Source: REEB95 sp050729555 (GTDB lineage: Bacteria > Pseudomonadota > Alphaproteobacteria > ATCC43930 > CGMCC-115725). From it: a DNA stretch of 28,268 bases. Below, one piece after another: positions 16,405-24,408 of the stretch (position 1 is its first letter; every line of letters begins with the position of its first letter). The notes beneath the pieces were generated by a model. It was not told the DNA's origin and made no database searches. It worked only from the letters and a program-made list of their open reading frames with translations. Both the position numbers and the translations under genes were made by a program. The DNA lies in NCBI GenBank assembly GCA_050729555.1, contig JBOHLR010000011.1, forward strand, positions 1 through 28,268, written 5' to 3'.

Positions 16405-16877
16405 AGCGCCTGCCGCTCGACAGCCCATTCGGTTTTCTGACGCTCGTCGAACGTGACGGCAAGATCGTCGCGCTCGAATGGGGCGGCCGCGCCAGCGGCA
16501 AGCCGGACGCTGTGCTGGTCGAAGCCAAACGCCAGCTCGAGCAATATTTCGCCAGGAAGCGCACCCATTTCGATCTGCCGCTGGCGCCCGAAGGCAGCGA
16601 CGACGAGAAACGCCTGTGGACGCGGATGACCAAAATTCCTTATGGCCAGACCGCGACCTATGGCGAACTGGCGCGCGAGCTCGGTCAGATGCCGCGCGCG
16701 CTCGGCCAAGCTTGCGGCCGCAATCCGATTCCGATCATCGTTCCCTGCCACCGCGTGGTCAGCGCCGACGGCGCGCTCACCGGCTACAGCGCGCCGGGCG
16801 GCGTGGAAACCAAGCGCCGGCTGCTGCAATTCGAAGGCGCGTTGCTGCTATAACGCCGGTAACGGCGGGTAGCGGCC

Positions 16878-17468
16878 ATGGACCTGTACATCGCATTTTT
16901 TGGCGACAGTTTCGTCAACGGCTTCGGCGATCCCGACGCGCTCGGCTGGACCGGGCGCGTTTGCGCCGCGGCGATCGCGCGCGGCCACGTCGTCACCGGC
17001 TACAATGGCGGCATCCGCCGCAACACCAGCGCCGACGTGCTTGCGCGTTGGCCTGACGAAGCCGCGCATCGGTTACTCGCCGAGCGTCCGCGCGCGCTGG
17101 TCTTTTCCTTCGGCGTCAACGATTGCATCGTCGAAAGCGGCCGGCGGCGCGTCGAGGTGGCGGCATCGGTTGCCAACGCCCGGCACATCCTGGCAGACGC
17201 GAAGGCGATGGCGCCGACGTTGATGATCGGACCGCCGCCGATTGCCGATGCCGATGTGAACGCGCGGGTCGCGGCGCTCATTCCAGAACTGCAGGCGGTC
17301 TGCCGTGATCTCTCTGTGCCGTTTCTCGATGTTTTCGCCACGCTCCAAGCGTCGGCCTGGGTCCGCGAAGCCGCCGCCAACGACGGCGCGCATCCGGGAC
17401 GCGGCGGCTATCAGGCGCTCGCTGCGCTGGTCGATCGCTGGCCGCCGTGGCGCGCATGGCTGCCCTGA
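16878..17468 (+). CDS. SGNH/GDSL-type hydrolase
   Basis: This is a 196-residue esterase/lipase-like protein with all SGNH blocks. Block I is FFGDSFVNG with nucleophile Ser11. A Gly in YNGGIRRNTS is block II, FGVNDC is block III with the oxyanion Asn, and DGAHPGRGGY is block V with Asp169 and His172. There is no signal peptide, so it is cytoplasmic. The short length and GLGWTGR-like region (DALGWTGRVCAA) resemble the TesA/arylesterase-like group. The substrate is unknown. It starts 24 bp after the alkyltransferase gene on the same strand and is probably cotranscribed. Confidence 0.88.
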   Translation: MDLYIAFFGDSFVNGFGDPDALGWTGRVCAAAIARGHVVTGYNGGIRRNTSADVLARWPDEAAHRLLAERPRALVFSFGVNDCIVESGRRRVEVAASVANARHILADAKAMAPTLMIGPPPIADADVNARVAALIPELQAVCRDLSVPFLDVFATLQASAWVREAAANDGAHPGRGGYQALAALVDRWPPWRAWLP

Positions 17469-17506
17469 CCGCGGCCGGCGCCGATGACAAGCCGCGGCCG
17501 CCCGGC

Positions 17507-17530
17507 TAGGCTTGCCGCCAATAAAGCCTA
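17507..17530 (+). repeat. Hairpin abutting the ribosome site of the dienelactone hydrolase gene
   Basis: TAGGCTT (17507-17513) and AAGCCTA (17524-17530) are exact inverted repeats with a 10-base loop. The right arm is immediately followed by AAGGGAGG (17531-17538), the ribosome site of the gene at 17543. It could be a remnant terminator for the upstream gene or a leader structure next to the translation start. Confidence 0.4.
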
Positions 17531-17542
17531 AAGGGAGGCACC

Positions 17543-18241
17543 ATGGCCGAAGTCACGGTCCGCGCCGCGGATGGCGGCAGTTTTTCCGGTTATCTCGCGG
17601 CGCCCAAATCCGGCAAAGGTCCGGGCGTCGTCGTCATCCAGGAGATTTTCGGCGTCAACGCGGTGATGCGCCAGATCACCAACGGCCTCGCCGGCCAGGG
17701 CTTCACGGCGTTCTGTCCCGATCTGTTCTGGCGCTTCAAGCCCGGCATTCAGATCACCGACAAGACCGAAGCCGAATGGAAGCAGGCGGTCGGCTATTTC
17801 CAGCGTTTCGACGTCGACAAGGGCGTCGAGGACTTGAAAGCGTCGCTGGCGGAGCTGCGCAACCATCCCGCATGTGCCGGCAAGGTGGGCGCGGTCGGCT
17901 TCTGCCTCGGTGGCAAGCTCGCCTATCTGATGGCGACGCGCACCAACGTTGATTGCAGCGTCGGCTATTACGGCGTCGGCATCCAGGACGCGCTCGGCGA
18001 AGCCAAGAACATCGAGGGATCGCTCTTGCTGCATATCGCCGGCAAGGACGAATTCGTGCCGCCGCCGGCGCAGGAAAAGATCCACGCCGGCCTCAAGGGC
18101 AACGCGCACGTGACGATGTACGACTATCCCAATTGCGGCCATGCCTTCGCCCGGCCCGGCGGCGCGCACTGGGACCAGGCCGCCGCCGATCAGGCCGGCA
18201 AGCGCAGTCTCGAATTCTTCCGCCGCCATCTCGGCGGCTGA
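17543..18241 (+). CDS. Dienelactone hydrolase family protein
   Basis: This is a 232-residue alpha/beta hydrolase of the carboxymethylenebutenolidase type. The catalytic triad is Cys121 (GFCLGG, nucleophile elbow), Asp169 (AGKDEFVP) and His200 (CGHAFAR). The conserved Glu34 in VIQEIFGVN, which activates the Cys in the studied enzymes, is also present. The family hydrolyses dienelactones in chlorocatechol degradation, but most genomic members have unknown substrates, and no catechol pathway is visible here apart from the VOC protein. The ribosome site GGGAGG is close. The gene is followed at 34 bp by the quinone oxidoreductase gene, probably in one operon. Confidence 0.92.
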   Translation: MAEVTVRAADGGSFSGYLAAPKSGKGPGVVVIQEIFGVNAVMRQITNGLAGQGFTAFCPDLFWRFKPGIQITDKTEAEWKQAVGYFQRFDVDKGVEDLKASLAELRNHPACAGKVGAVGFCLGGKLAYLMATRTNVDCSVGYYGVGIQDALGEAKNIEGSLLLHIAGKDEFVPPPAQEKIHAGLKGNAHVTMYDYPNCGHAFARPGGAHWDQAAADQAGKRSLEFFRRHLGG

Positions 18242-18275
18242 GCGATCCACACACCCGAACGCGAGGAGACGACCG

Positions 18276-19250
18276 ATGCCGCACGCCATCCGCTTCCATC
18301 AGAACGGCGGACCCGAAGTCCTCAAGTGGGAAGAGGTCCAGGTCGGCAAGCCCGGCCCCGGCGAGGCGCGCGTGCGCCACACCGCCGTCGGCTTGAACTT
18401 CATGGATATCTACAACCGCACGGGCATCTATCCGTCGCCGCTGCCGAGCGGCATCGGCGCCGAAGGCGCCGGCGTTGTCGAGGAAGTCGGCCCCGGCGTC
18501 AGCGATCTCAAGGCCGGCGATCGCGTCGCCTACGGCAATGGGCCGCTCGGCGCCTATTCCGAAATCCGCGTCATGCCGGCTGACCGCCTGCTCGCGCTGC
18601 CGAAGGGCATCGACGACAAGGTTGCGGCGGCGATGATGCTCAAGGGCCTGACGGCGCAATACCTGCTGCGCCGCACCTATCGCGTCAAATCCGGCGACAC
18701 CATCCTGTTCCATGCCGCTGCCGGCGGCGTCGGCCTGATCGCCGGCCAATGGGCGAAGCATCTCGGCGCCACCGTGATCGGCACGGTGTCGAGCGACGAC
18801 AAGGCCAGGCTCGCCAAGGCGCACGGTTACGACCACGTCATTGACTACACCAAAGAGGATTTCCAGAAGCGCGTGGTCGAGATCACCGGCGGCAAGAAGG
18901 TGCAGGTGGTTTACGATTCCGTGGGCAAGGACACGTTCATGAAATCGCTCGACTGCCTCGCGCCGCTCGGCGTCTGCGCCCTGTTTGGCGCCAGCTCCGG
19001 CGCGCCCGAGCCGCTGAATCTCGGCCTGCTATCGCAAAAGGGCTCGCTCTACGTGACGCGGCCGACGCTCAACACCTATGCCGCCAAGCGCGAGGATTTG
19101 GTCGCCGGCGCCAAGGAATTGTTTGACGTTGTCGCAAAGGGCGTCGTCAAGATCGCGGTCAACCAGACCTATCCGTTGCAGGACGCCGCCAAGGCGCACA
19201 CCGACCTTGCGGCGCGCAAGACCACCGGCTCGACGGTCTTTACGGTTTAA
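18276..19250 (+). CDS. Quinone oxidoreductase (zeta-crystallin-like MDR)
   Basis: This is a 324-residue zinc-independent medium-chain dehydrogenase/reductase. ATG 18276 follows GAGGAG (18263-18268). The N-terminal GroES-like domain has GLNFMDIYNRTGIYP, the typical quinone-reductase substrate loop, and GIGAEGAGVVEEVG. The NADPH-binding motif is HAAAGGVG (146-153). No zinc-ligand cysteines are seen. The family reduces quinones with NADPH by one electron, and QorA of E. coli has this architecture. The 3' end overlaps the convergent membrane-protein gene by 11 bp (19240-19250). Confidence 0.93.
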   Translation: MPHAIRFHQNGGPEVLKWEEVQVGKPGPGEARVRHTAVGLNFMDIYNRTGIYPSPLPSGIGAEGAGVVEEVGPGVSDLKAGDRVAYGNGPLGAYSEIRVMPADRLLALPKGIDDKVAAAMMLKGLTAQYLLRRTYRVKSGDTILFHAAAGGVGLIAGQWAKHLGATVIGTVSSDDKARLAKAHGYDHVIDYTKEDFQKRVVEITGGKKVQVVYDSVGKDTFMKSLDCLAPLGVCALFGASSGAPEPLNLGLLSQKGSLYVTRPTLNTYAAKREDLVAGAKELFDVVAKGVVKIAVNQTYPLQDAAKAHTDLAARKTTGSTVFTV

Positions 19251-20757
19251 CGGCCGGACAGTCGGCGCCGGCCACCAGGATATCCTCGTCGCCGACGCGG
19301 CAGCGCGCGGCGTGCGCGAAGCGCGCGCCGAACTGCTTCGCCAGCGCATCGACCGCGTTGGGCTCGGCGCTGCGGAGCGCGATGCACGGATATTTTTCGG
19401 CGAGCGTCGCCGCCGGCACCGCGCCGTCCCAGTTCTCGATCGGCGCACGCCACGGCTCGGCGGAATAATCGTTCGGCGGCATCAGCGCCTTCAGCTGCGC
19501 CGCATGGCGTTGGCCGGAATAGCTGTCGTTGTAGAACCATGCCGCCGACGGCGCCGACGCCATGAAAACGTAGACATGGGCACAGCGCGGCAGATCGCGC
19601 GCCAGATCGATCGACTGCGCCGCCGCGGCGCGGCTGCGCATTTCGGCGTCCTGGCCGGCGAAAGCAATCGCCTGGGCGATGACGATCACCGCCGGCGCCA
19701 AACCGCCGAGCTGGCCGCTCAGCCGCGGCGACAACCACCCGCTTTCCGTCGCGACGAACCACGCCAGGCCCAGCACCGGGCCGGCGAGCTCGAGCGCCGG
19801 CAGGATGTGGTGGCCGCTCGGATGTTTGGCGACCAGCGCGATTTGCACGAGTTGCGCCGTCAACAGCGCCAGCAGCAGCCGCGCGCCGGGCGTGTCGCGG
19901 CGGCCGGCGATCAGCGCGGCCACGCCGGCGGCGAAGGCCGTCAGGAACAGCGGCCGGGCGAAGAACAGCTTGGCGAAATTGTGCGGATAGGCCGCCCAGG
20001 CGACGACGGTCTGCGGTCCGTGGCCATAGGCGCCGCTGCCTTTGGCGAGCGCGGTGAACCACGCCGTCATCGGCGCCAGGTTTGGAATTTCCGGCACCAT
20101 CCACAGCGCAAACTGGATCGCAACCAATACAATATATGCGACACGCCGCACGCCGCCGCGCATGACGATCAGCGGCGCCAAGCCCAGCGGCGCGAAGGTG
20201 ATCTTGCACGCCGCGCCGAACGCGACCGCGAAGGCCATGCCGAGAAGGCTTGCGGTCCGCGGCATCACCGCATCCTCGACCATGGTCGCCACCAGCAATG
20301 CCGTCGCGCCCAGCAGCAACGGCTCGGGCTCGACCTCGATCCCGTGCTTCAGCGTCAGCATGGTGATGAACGGCGCCAGCTGCGCGAACAGCGCCGGCAG
20401 CAGCATGTCGGCGTGCCGCCGGACGCATTTGCCCATCAGCCAAAGCATCACGGCGTCGAACACCAGCATCGCGTCGCTGGCGCGGGTCAGGATGGTCTCG
20501 GCGTCCTTGAGCCGTTCGGCGGCCGGCGTGAACCAGGCGGCAGCCGCGACCACCAACTGCACTGGCACGCCTGGATACTGGAACTGCGCCGGTGGCGCGT
20601 GCTGAAGGATGTTCAGCCCGCCGATGAGGTATGTGTAAGACGGATCGAGATTGAACCGCAGCCAGTACGGCAGGCCGTGGGCGCGCAGCACCAGCTCGGC
20701 AAAAAGGAACGCCGCCGGCAGCACCCACACCACAACAGCGTTGCGCGACCCGCTCAT
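19240..20757 (-). CDS. Multi-pass membrane protein, possible GT-C-type glycosyltransferase
   Basis: This is a 505-residue protein from the ATG at 20757. It has an N-terminal hydrophobic helix (VVVWVLPAAFLFAELVL), then a loop with FNLDPSYTYLIGG, then about nine further hydrophobic segments and a soluble C-terminal domain of about 120 residues. An Asp in the first periplasmic loop, here in LDPSYTY, is the hallmark of GT-C enzymes of the ArnT/PMT kind that use lipid-linked sugars, but no full family match is recognised. The start overlaps the methyltransferase stop (ATGA), and both follow rho by 4 bp, so the pair probably acts together, for example on a lipid or glycan. That is inference. Confidence 0.75.
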   Translation of the reverse strand: MSGSRNAVVVWVLPAAFLFAELVLRAHGLPYWLRFNLDPSYTYLIGGLNILQHAPPAQFQYPGVPVQLVVAAAAWFTPAAERLKDAETILTRASDAMLVFDAVMLWLMGKCVRRHADMLLPALFAQLAPFITMLTLKHGIEVEPEPLLLGATALLVATMVEDAVMPRTASLLGMAFAVAFGAACKITFAPLGLAPLIVMRGGVRRVAYIVLVAIQFALWMVPEIPNLAPMTAWFTALAKGSGAYGHGPQTVVAWAAYPHNFAKLFFARPLFLTAFAAGVAALIAGRRDTPGARLLLALLTAQLVQIALVAKHPSGHHILPALELAGPVLGLAWFVATESGWLSPRLSGQLGGLAPAVIVIAQAIAFAGQDAEMRSRAAAAQSIDLARDLPRCAHVYVFMASAPSAAWFYNDSYSGQRHAAQLKALMPPNDYSAEPWRAPIENWDGAVPAATLAEKYPCIALRSAEPNAVDALAKQFGARFAHAARCRVGDEDILVAGADCPAVKP

Positions 20758-21476
20758 GCGCGCTCCAGTACGAACATCGCTCGCAGTCCGGCGAAGCGCA
20801 ACAGCGCCGCTGGCAGCCGTGCTTCCATGCGGCAGAGCGTGGCGATCACCCGGCGTGGCAAGCCAAAGGGCTGGAAGCCTCCGGTCGCGGCGTAGGCGGC
20901 GATGCCGAAAAACTCGGCCCGGCGCAGCGTCAGCCCGACCTGCGCGAGCCGCGAATCGGCGGCGGCGAACAGTAGGCGTGGAATCATCGCGTTGCCGTCC
21001 ATCGGATCCTTGCCTGGGGCGAACGCGGCGCGCCACGGGTCGGCCACGTGCCGGCAATCCTCGTGATGGAGATGGCGGTAGAACAGCCGGCCGAGCGGTC
21101 CGGCCCAGGGCTCGACGAGCACTACGCGGCCGGGCGGCGCCAGGACGCGCGCGACCTCGCGCAAGGCTTCGCCCGGGCGCGCCAGGTGATGCACGACGTC
21201 GACGCCGATGACATTGGCGAAGGCGCCGCCGCGAAACGGCAGGCAGTGGGCGTCGGCGCATAGCGAACCCGGCAGGCCCGGCACTATATCGAGCATCACC
21301 GCGCCTGGCCGATGCTCCGCGAAGAAGCCCGGGCCGGCGCCGAGCTCGAGGCTCGGGCCCGGCGCCATGGCGGCAACGATGCGATCGAAGATTTCCTGGC
21401 GATAGTAGAAGCGGAGCCCGGCCTTGGCACCCCAAGCCCGGCGATGGGCGGCGAGCACGTCGGACGGCGCGGACAC
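20754..21476 (-). CDS. Class I SAM-dependent methyltransferase
   Basis: This is a 240-residue protein from a GTG at 21476, 4 bp after the rho stop. SAM motif I is LELGAGPGFFAE, an acidic residue follows at VMLDIVPG (motif II), and ADAHCLPFRGGAFANVIGVDVVHHL is the motif III/IV region of type-11 methyltransferases. ARVLAPPGRVVLVEPW continues the fold. The C-terminal part (GIAAYAATGGFQPFGLPRR) looks like a substrate cap and may contact lipid. Substrate unknown. It is translationally coupled to the downstream membrane protein by an ATGA overlap. Confidence 0.88.
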   Translation of the reverse strand: MSAPSDVLAAHRRAWGAKAGLRFYYRQEIFDRIVAAMAPGPSLELGAGPGFFAEHRPGAVMLDIVPGLPGSLCADAHCLPFRGGAFANVIGVDVVHHLARPGEALREVARVLAPPGRVVLVEPWAGPLGRLFYRHLHHEDCRHVADPWRAAFAPGKDPMDGNAMIPRLLFAAADSRLAQVGLTLRRAEFFGIAAYAATGGFQPFGLPRRVIATLCRMEARLPAALLRFAGLRAMFVLERA

Positions 21477-21480
21477 GGGT

Positions 21481-22737
21481 TCAGGTGTTCATCGCCTCAA
21501 AGAAGTCGGCGTTGTTCTTCGATTGCTTGAGCTTGTCGATCAGGAACTCGAGCCCGTCCATCGGTCCCATCGGCATCAGCACGCGGCGCAGTACCCACAT
21601 CTTGGCAAGGACGGCTTTATCCACCAGCAATTCCTCCTTGCGGGTGCCCGACTTGGTGATGTCCACCGCCGGGAAGGTGCGCTTGTCGGCGACCTTGCGG
21701 TCGAGAATGATTTCCGAGTTACCGGTGCCCTTGAACTCCTCGAAGATCACTTCGTCCATGCGCGAGCCGGTGTCGATCAGCGCCGTGGCGATGATGGTGA
21801 GCGAGCCGCCTTCCTCGATATTGCGCGCGGCGCCGAAGAAACGCTTCGGCCGCTGCAATGCGTTGGCGTCGACGCCGCCGGTCAGCACCTTGCCCGAGCT
21901 GGGCACGACGGTGTTGTAGGCGCGCGCCAAGCGCGTGATCGAATCCAGCAGGATCACGACGTCGCGCTTGTGCTCGACCAGCCGCTTGGCTTTCTCGATC
22001 ACCATCTCGGCGACCTGAACGTGGCGCACCGCCGGCTCGTCGAAGGTCGACGACACGACCTCGCCCTTGACCGAGCGCGCCATGTCGGTGACTTCCTCCG
22101 GCCGCTCGTCGATCAGCAGGACGATGAGATAGACCTCTTTGTTGTTGGCCGCGATGGCGTGGGCGATATTCTGCATCATCACCGTCTTGCCGGTCCGGGG
22201 CGGCGACACGATCAACGCGCGCTGGCCCTTGCCCAGCGGCGTGATCAGGTCGATGACGCGTGTCGTCAGGTCCTTCTTGGTCGGATCGTCGAGCTCGAGC
22301 TTGAGCTTTTCGTCCGGATAAAGCGGCGTCAGATTGTCGAAGTTGACGCGGTGGCGCAGCTTTTCGGGATCGTCGAAGTTGATCTTGTTGACCTTCAACA
22401 GCGCGAAATAGCGCTCGCCGTCCTTGGGCGAACGGATCTGGCCCTCGACCGTGTCGCCGGTGCGCATGCCGAAGCGGCGGACCTGCGAGGGGCTGACATA
22501 GATGTCGTCCGGACCCGGCAGGTAATTGGCCTCGGGACTGCGCAAGAAACCGAAACCGTCCTGCAAGACTTCGAGCACGCCGTCGCCGTAGATCGCCTGG
22601 TCCTTGTCGGCCATCGTCTTGAGGATGGCGAACATCAGCTCCTGCTTGCGCAGGCTGGAGGCGTTCTCGATCTGCAACTCCTCGGCATAGGTGAGGAGAT
22701 CGGCGGGAGTTTTGCGCTTGAGTTCCTGGAGGTTCAT
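21481..22737 (-). CDS. rho: Transcription termination factor Rho
   Basis: Rho is a hexameric RNA helicase that terminates transcription at rut sites. It has 418 residues, matching the E. coli length, starting MNLQELKRKTPADLL. An in-frame TTG at 22755 would add six residues and is less likely. Seen in order: the N-terminal helical domain; the RNA-binding cold-shock fold with GFGFLR (61-66) and SPSQVRRFGMRTGD; Walker A PPRTGKT (179-185); Walker B VVILLDSITRLARAYN; the Q-loop/R-loop regions with GKVLTGGVDANALQRPKRFFGAARN; and a normal C-terminus. It heads a short operon with the methyltransferase and membrane-protein genes and has a 217-bp upstream gap. Confidence 0.98.
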   Translation of the reverse strand: MNLQELKRKTPADLLTYAEELQIENASSLRKQELMFAILKTMADKDQAIYGDGVLEVLQDGFGFLRSPEANYLPGPDDIYVSPSQVRRFGMRTGDTVEGQIRSPKDGERYFALLKVNKINFDDPEKLRHRVNFDNLTPLYPDEKLKLELDDPTKKDLTTRVIDLITPLGKGQRALIVSPPRTGKTVMMQNIAHAIAANNKEVYLIVLLIDERPEEVTDMARSVKGEVVSSTFDEPAVRHVQVAEMVIEKAKRLVEHKRDVVILLDSITRLARAYNTVVPSSGKVLTGGVDANALQRPKRFFGAARNIEEGGSLTIIATALIDTGSRMDEVIFEEFKGTGNSEIILDRKVADKRTFPAVDITKSGTRKEELLVDKAVLAKMWVLRRVLMPMGPMDGLEFLIDKLKQSKNNADFFEAMNT

Positions 22738-22954
22738 CGGTTGCGGCTTTCGCAAGTCATAACGGCGGCGGGAGGGGTGCGGCCCGAAGGCCGGAAGGAT
22801 CGGTTCACCGGAAGAGCGGACGGTCCTGGCTCGGGCCGCGCGCGGATCAGCGATTCAGATGAAGAGACGAGAGCCGGAGACAGGCCGGTCTTCCGCTCAA
22901 TCCCTTAGCCAAAACCCGGGTCCGAGTCAAACGGGCTTTGGGTGACGCACCCGG
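22738..22954 (-). promoter_or_regulatory. rho leader / hemJ-rho gap
   Basis: No gene is seen in these 217 bp. Read on the minus strand, 22890-22845 is a pyrimidine-rich, G-poor segment with repeated YC dinucleotides (for example TCTCGTCTCTTCATCTG), the composition expected of a rut-like site. E. coli rho is autoregulated by Rho in its own leader, so a similar arrangement is a reasonable inference. No clear promoter was found. Confidence 0.4.
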
Positions 22955-23398
22955 TCAGAACGGCTTAACCACCGCCAGGATGACGATGCCGATCAACAGC
23001 AATGTCGGCACTTCGTTGATCGCGCGATAAAAGCCGGCGTCGTGCGGCCGCGCGTCGGCGGCGAAGGCGCGCTGCCAGCGGCCGAAAATCGTGTGCAGCC
23101 ACGTCATTGCCGCCACCAGCAACAGCTTGGCGTAGAGCCAGAACGTCGTCCAAACGACGGCGCCGGCGAACATCAGACCGATGCCGAAAACCCACGTCGC
23201 GATCATCGCCGGAATCATGATCGCGCGGTAAAGGCGGCGTTCCATCGTCTTGAAGGTCTCCGACGTCGGCGAGCCGGGCTCGCTGCCGGCGTGATAGACG
23301 AACAGCCGCGGCAGATAGAGCATGCCGGCCATCCAGGCGATGAGGCTCAGAATGTGCAGCGCTTTGAGCCAGGGGTAATAGGGCGCGAGCCAACTCAT
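22955..23398 (-). CDS. hemJ: Protoporphyrinogen IX oxidase HemJ
   Basis: HemJ is the membrane enzyme that oxidises protoporphyrinogen IX to protoporphyrin IX in many bacteria lacking HemG or HemY. The ATG at 23398 overlaps the hemH stop (ATGA) and gives 147 residues with four hydrophobic segments. The family core is visible at the N-terminus: WLKALHILSLIAWMAGMLYLPRLFVYH, with Lys12, His15 and His36, the first His being the likely heme ligand and the Lys also conserved. RLYRAIMIPAMIATWVFG and WLYAKLLLVAAMTWLH follow. The hemE-hemH-hemJ order covers the late heme pathway. Confidence 0.93.
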   Translation of the reverse strand: MSWLAPYYPWLKALHILSLIAWMAGMLYLPRLFVYHAGSEPGSPTSETFKTMERRLYRAIMIPAMIATWVFGIGLMFAGAVVWTTFWLYAKLLLVAAMTWLHTIFGRWQRAFAADARPHDAGFYRAINEVPTLLLIGIVILAVVKPF

Positions 23399-24408
23399 GG
23401 CGCCGCCATCGCCGGACATTGGCCGAAGCCTTCGGGACAATTGCGCCGGCCGGCGCCGGGCGCCGGCGCCGCCCGCACCAGCCGGGCGAGGCCGCCGATG
23501 AATTCAGCGGCAACGCCGACCGTCGGCGCGCGGTAATAGAACGGCACGCCGGCGGCGCGCGCGAGCTTGCGATAGTCGCGATCGAGCTCGACCAGCGTCT
23601 CGGAATGTTCGGAAACGAACGCGATCGGTACGACGATTACGCCGAAGCCATCGGCGCCGGCCTGGCGGATCTCGTGCTCGGTCGACGGGCTCAGCCATTT
23701 GAGCGGCCCGACCCGGCTTTGATAACAGACGCGCATGTCGAGCTCGGGCTGCCGCACGGCGGCGCGCACCGCGGCCGCGGTGGCCTCGGCCTGCCATTGA
23801 TAGGGATCGCCGCGGCCGAGCGCGCGCAGCGGCAATCCGTGCGCCGATAACAGCACGCGCACCCTGGCATCGCGCGGCGCGTTGGCGAGCTCCGCTGCGA
23901 TGCCGCGCGCCGCGGCGATGGCGAATCCGCGTTCGGTTGGATAACAGCAGACGACGCGCTCCTTCGCCTTGAGTCCGATCTTGGCGGCGGCTTCGCGCCA
24001 ATCGGCCAGCGAAGATGCCGTGGTCGTGCCGGAGAATTGCGGATAAAGCGGCAGCAGGACGATCTCGTCCGGCTGCCAAGCCTTCACCTCGGCGGCCGTG
24101 ACGTTGGCGCGCGGGTGCCAATACCGCATGGCGATGAAGACCCGATAGCCGTCGCCGAGTGTCGCGCGCAGCGCCGCCGCTTGCGCCCGCGTATTGGCAC
24201 GCAGCGGCGAGGCGTTACCGATCTGGGCGTAGATTTGGCGCGTCAGCGGCGCGCGCCGATGGGCCATGCCGTGCGCCAACAGCCAGCGCAACGGATTGGG
24301 CAGGGCGATAATCGCCGGATCGTAGAACAGGTTGAAGAGGAAGGGTTTGACCGCGGCCCAGGAATCCGGACCGCCCAGGTTGAACAGCACCACCGCCGTT
24401 CGCGTCAT
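23395..24408 (-). CDS. hemH: Ferrochelatase
   Basis: HemH inserts ferrous iron into protoporphyrin IX, the last step of protoheme synthesis. ATG 24408 overlaps the hemE stop, giving 337 residues. The N-terminus AVVLFNLGGPDS is typical. The metal-binding His190 is in LLSAHGLP, and the catalytic Glu270 is in FVSEHSETLVELD. Two Cys occur together at 154-155 and two more lie near the C-terminus (Cys324 and Cys331, spaced CPEGFGQC). Some ferrochelatases, including alphaproteobacterial ones, use an internal Cys and C-terminal Cys residues to hold a [2Fe-2S] cluster, so these may be related, but the spacing is not one I can confirm. Confidence 0.96.
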   Translation of the reverse strand: MTRTAVVLFNLGGPDSWAAVKPFLFNLFYDPAIIALPNPLRWLLAHGMAHRRAPLTRQIYAQIGNASPLRANTRAQAAALRATLGDGYRVFIAMRYWHPRANVTAAEVKAWQPDEIVLLPLYPQFSGTTTASSLADWREAAAKIGLKAKERVVCCYPTERGFAIAAARGIAAELANAPRDARVRVLLSAHGLPLRALGRGDPYQWQAEATAAAVRAAVRQPELDMRVCYQSRVGPLKWLSPSTEHEIRQAGADGFGVIVVPIAFVSEHSETLVELDRDYRKLARAAGVPFYYRAPTVGVAAEFIGGLARLVRAAPAPGAGRRNCPEGFGQCPAMAAP

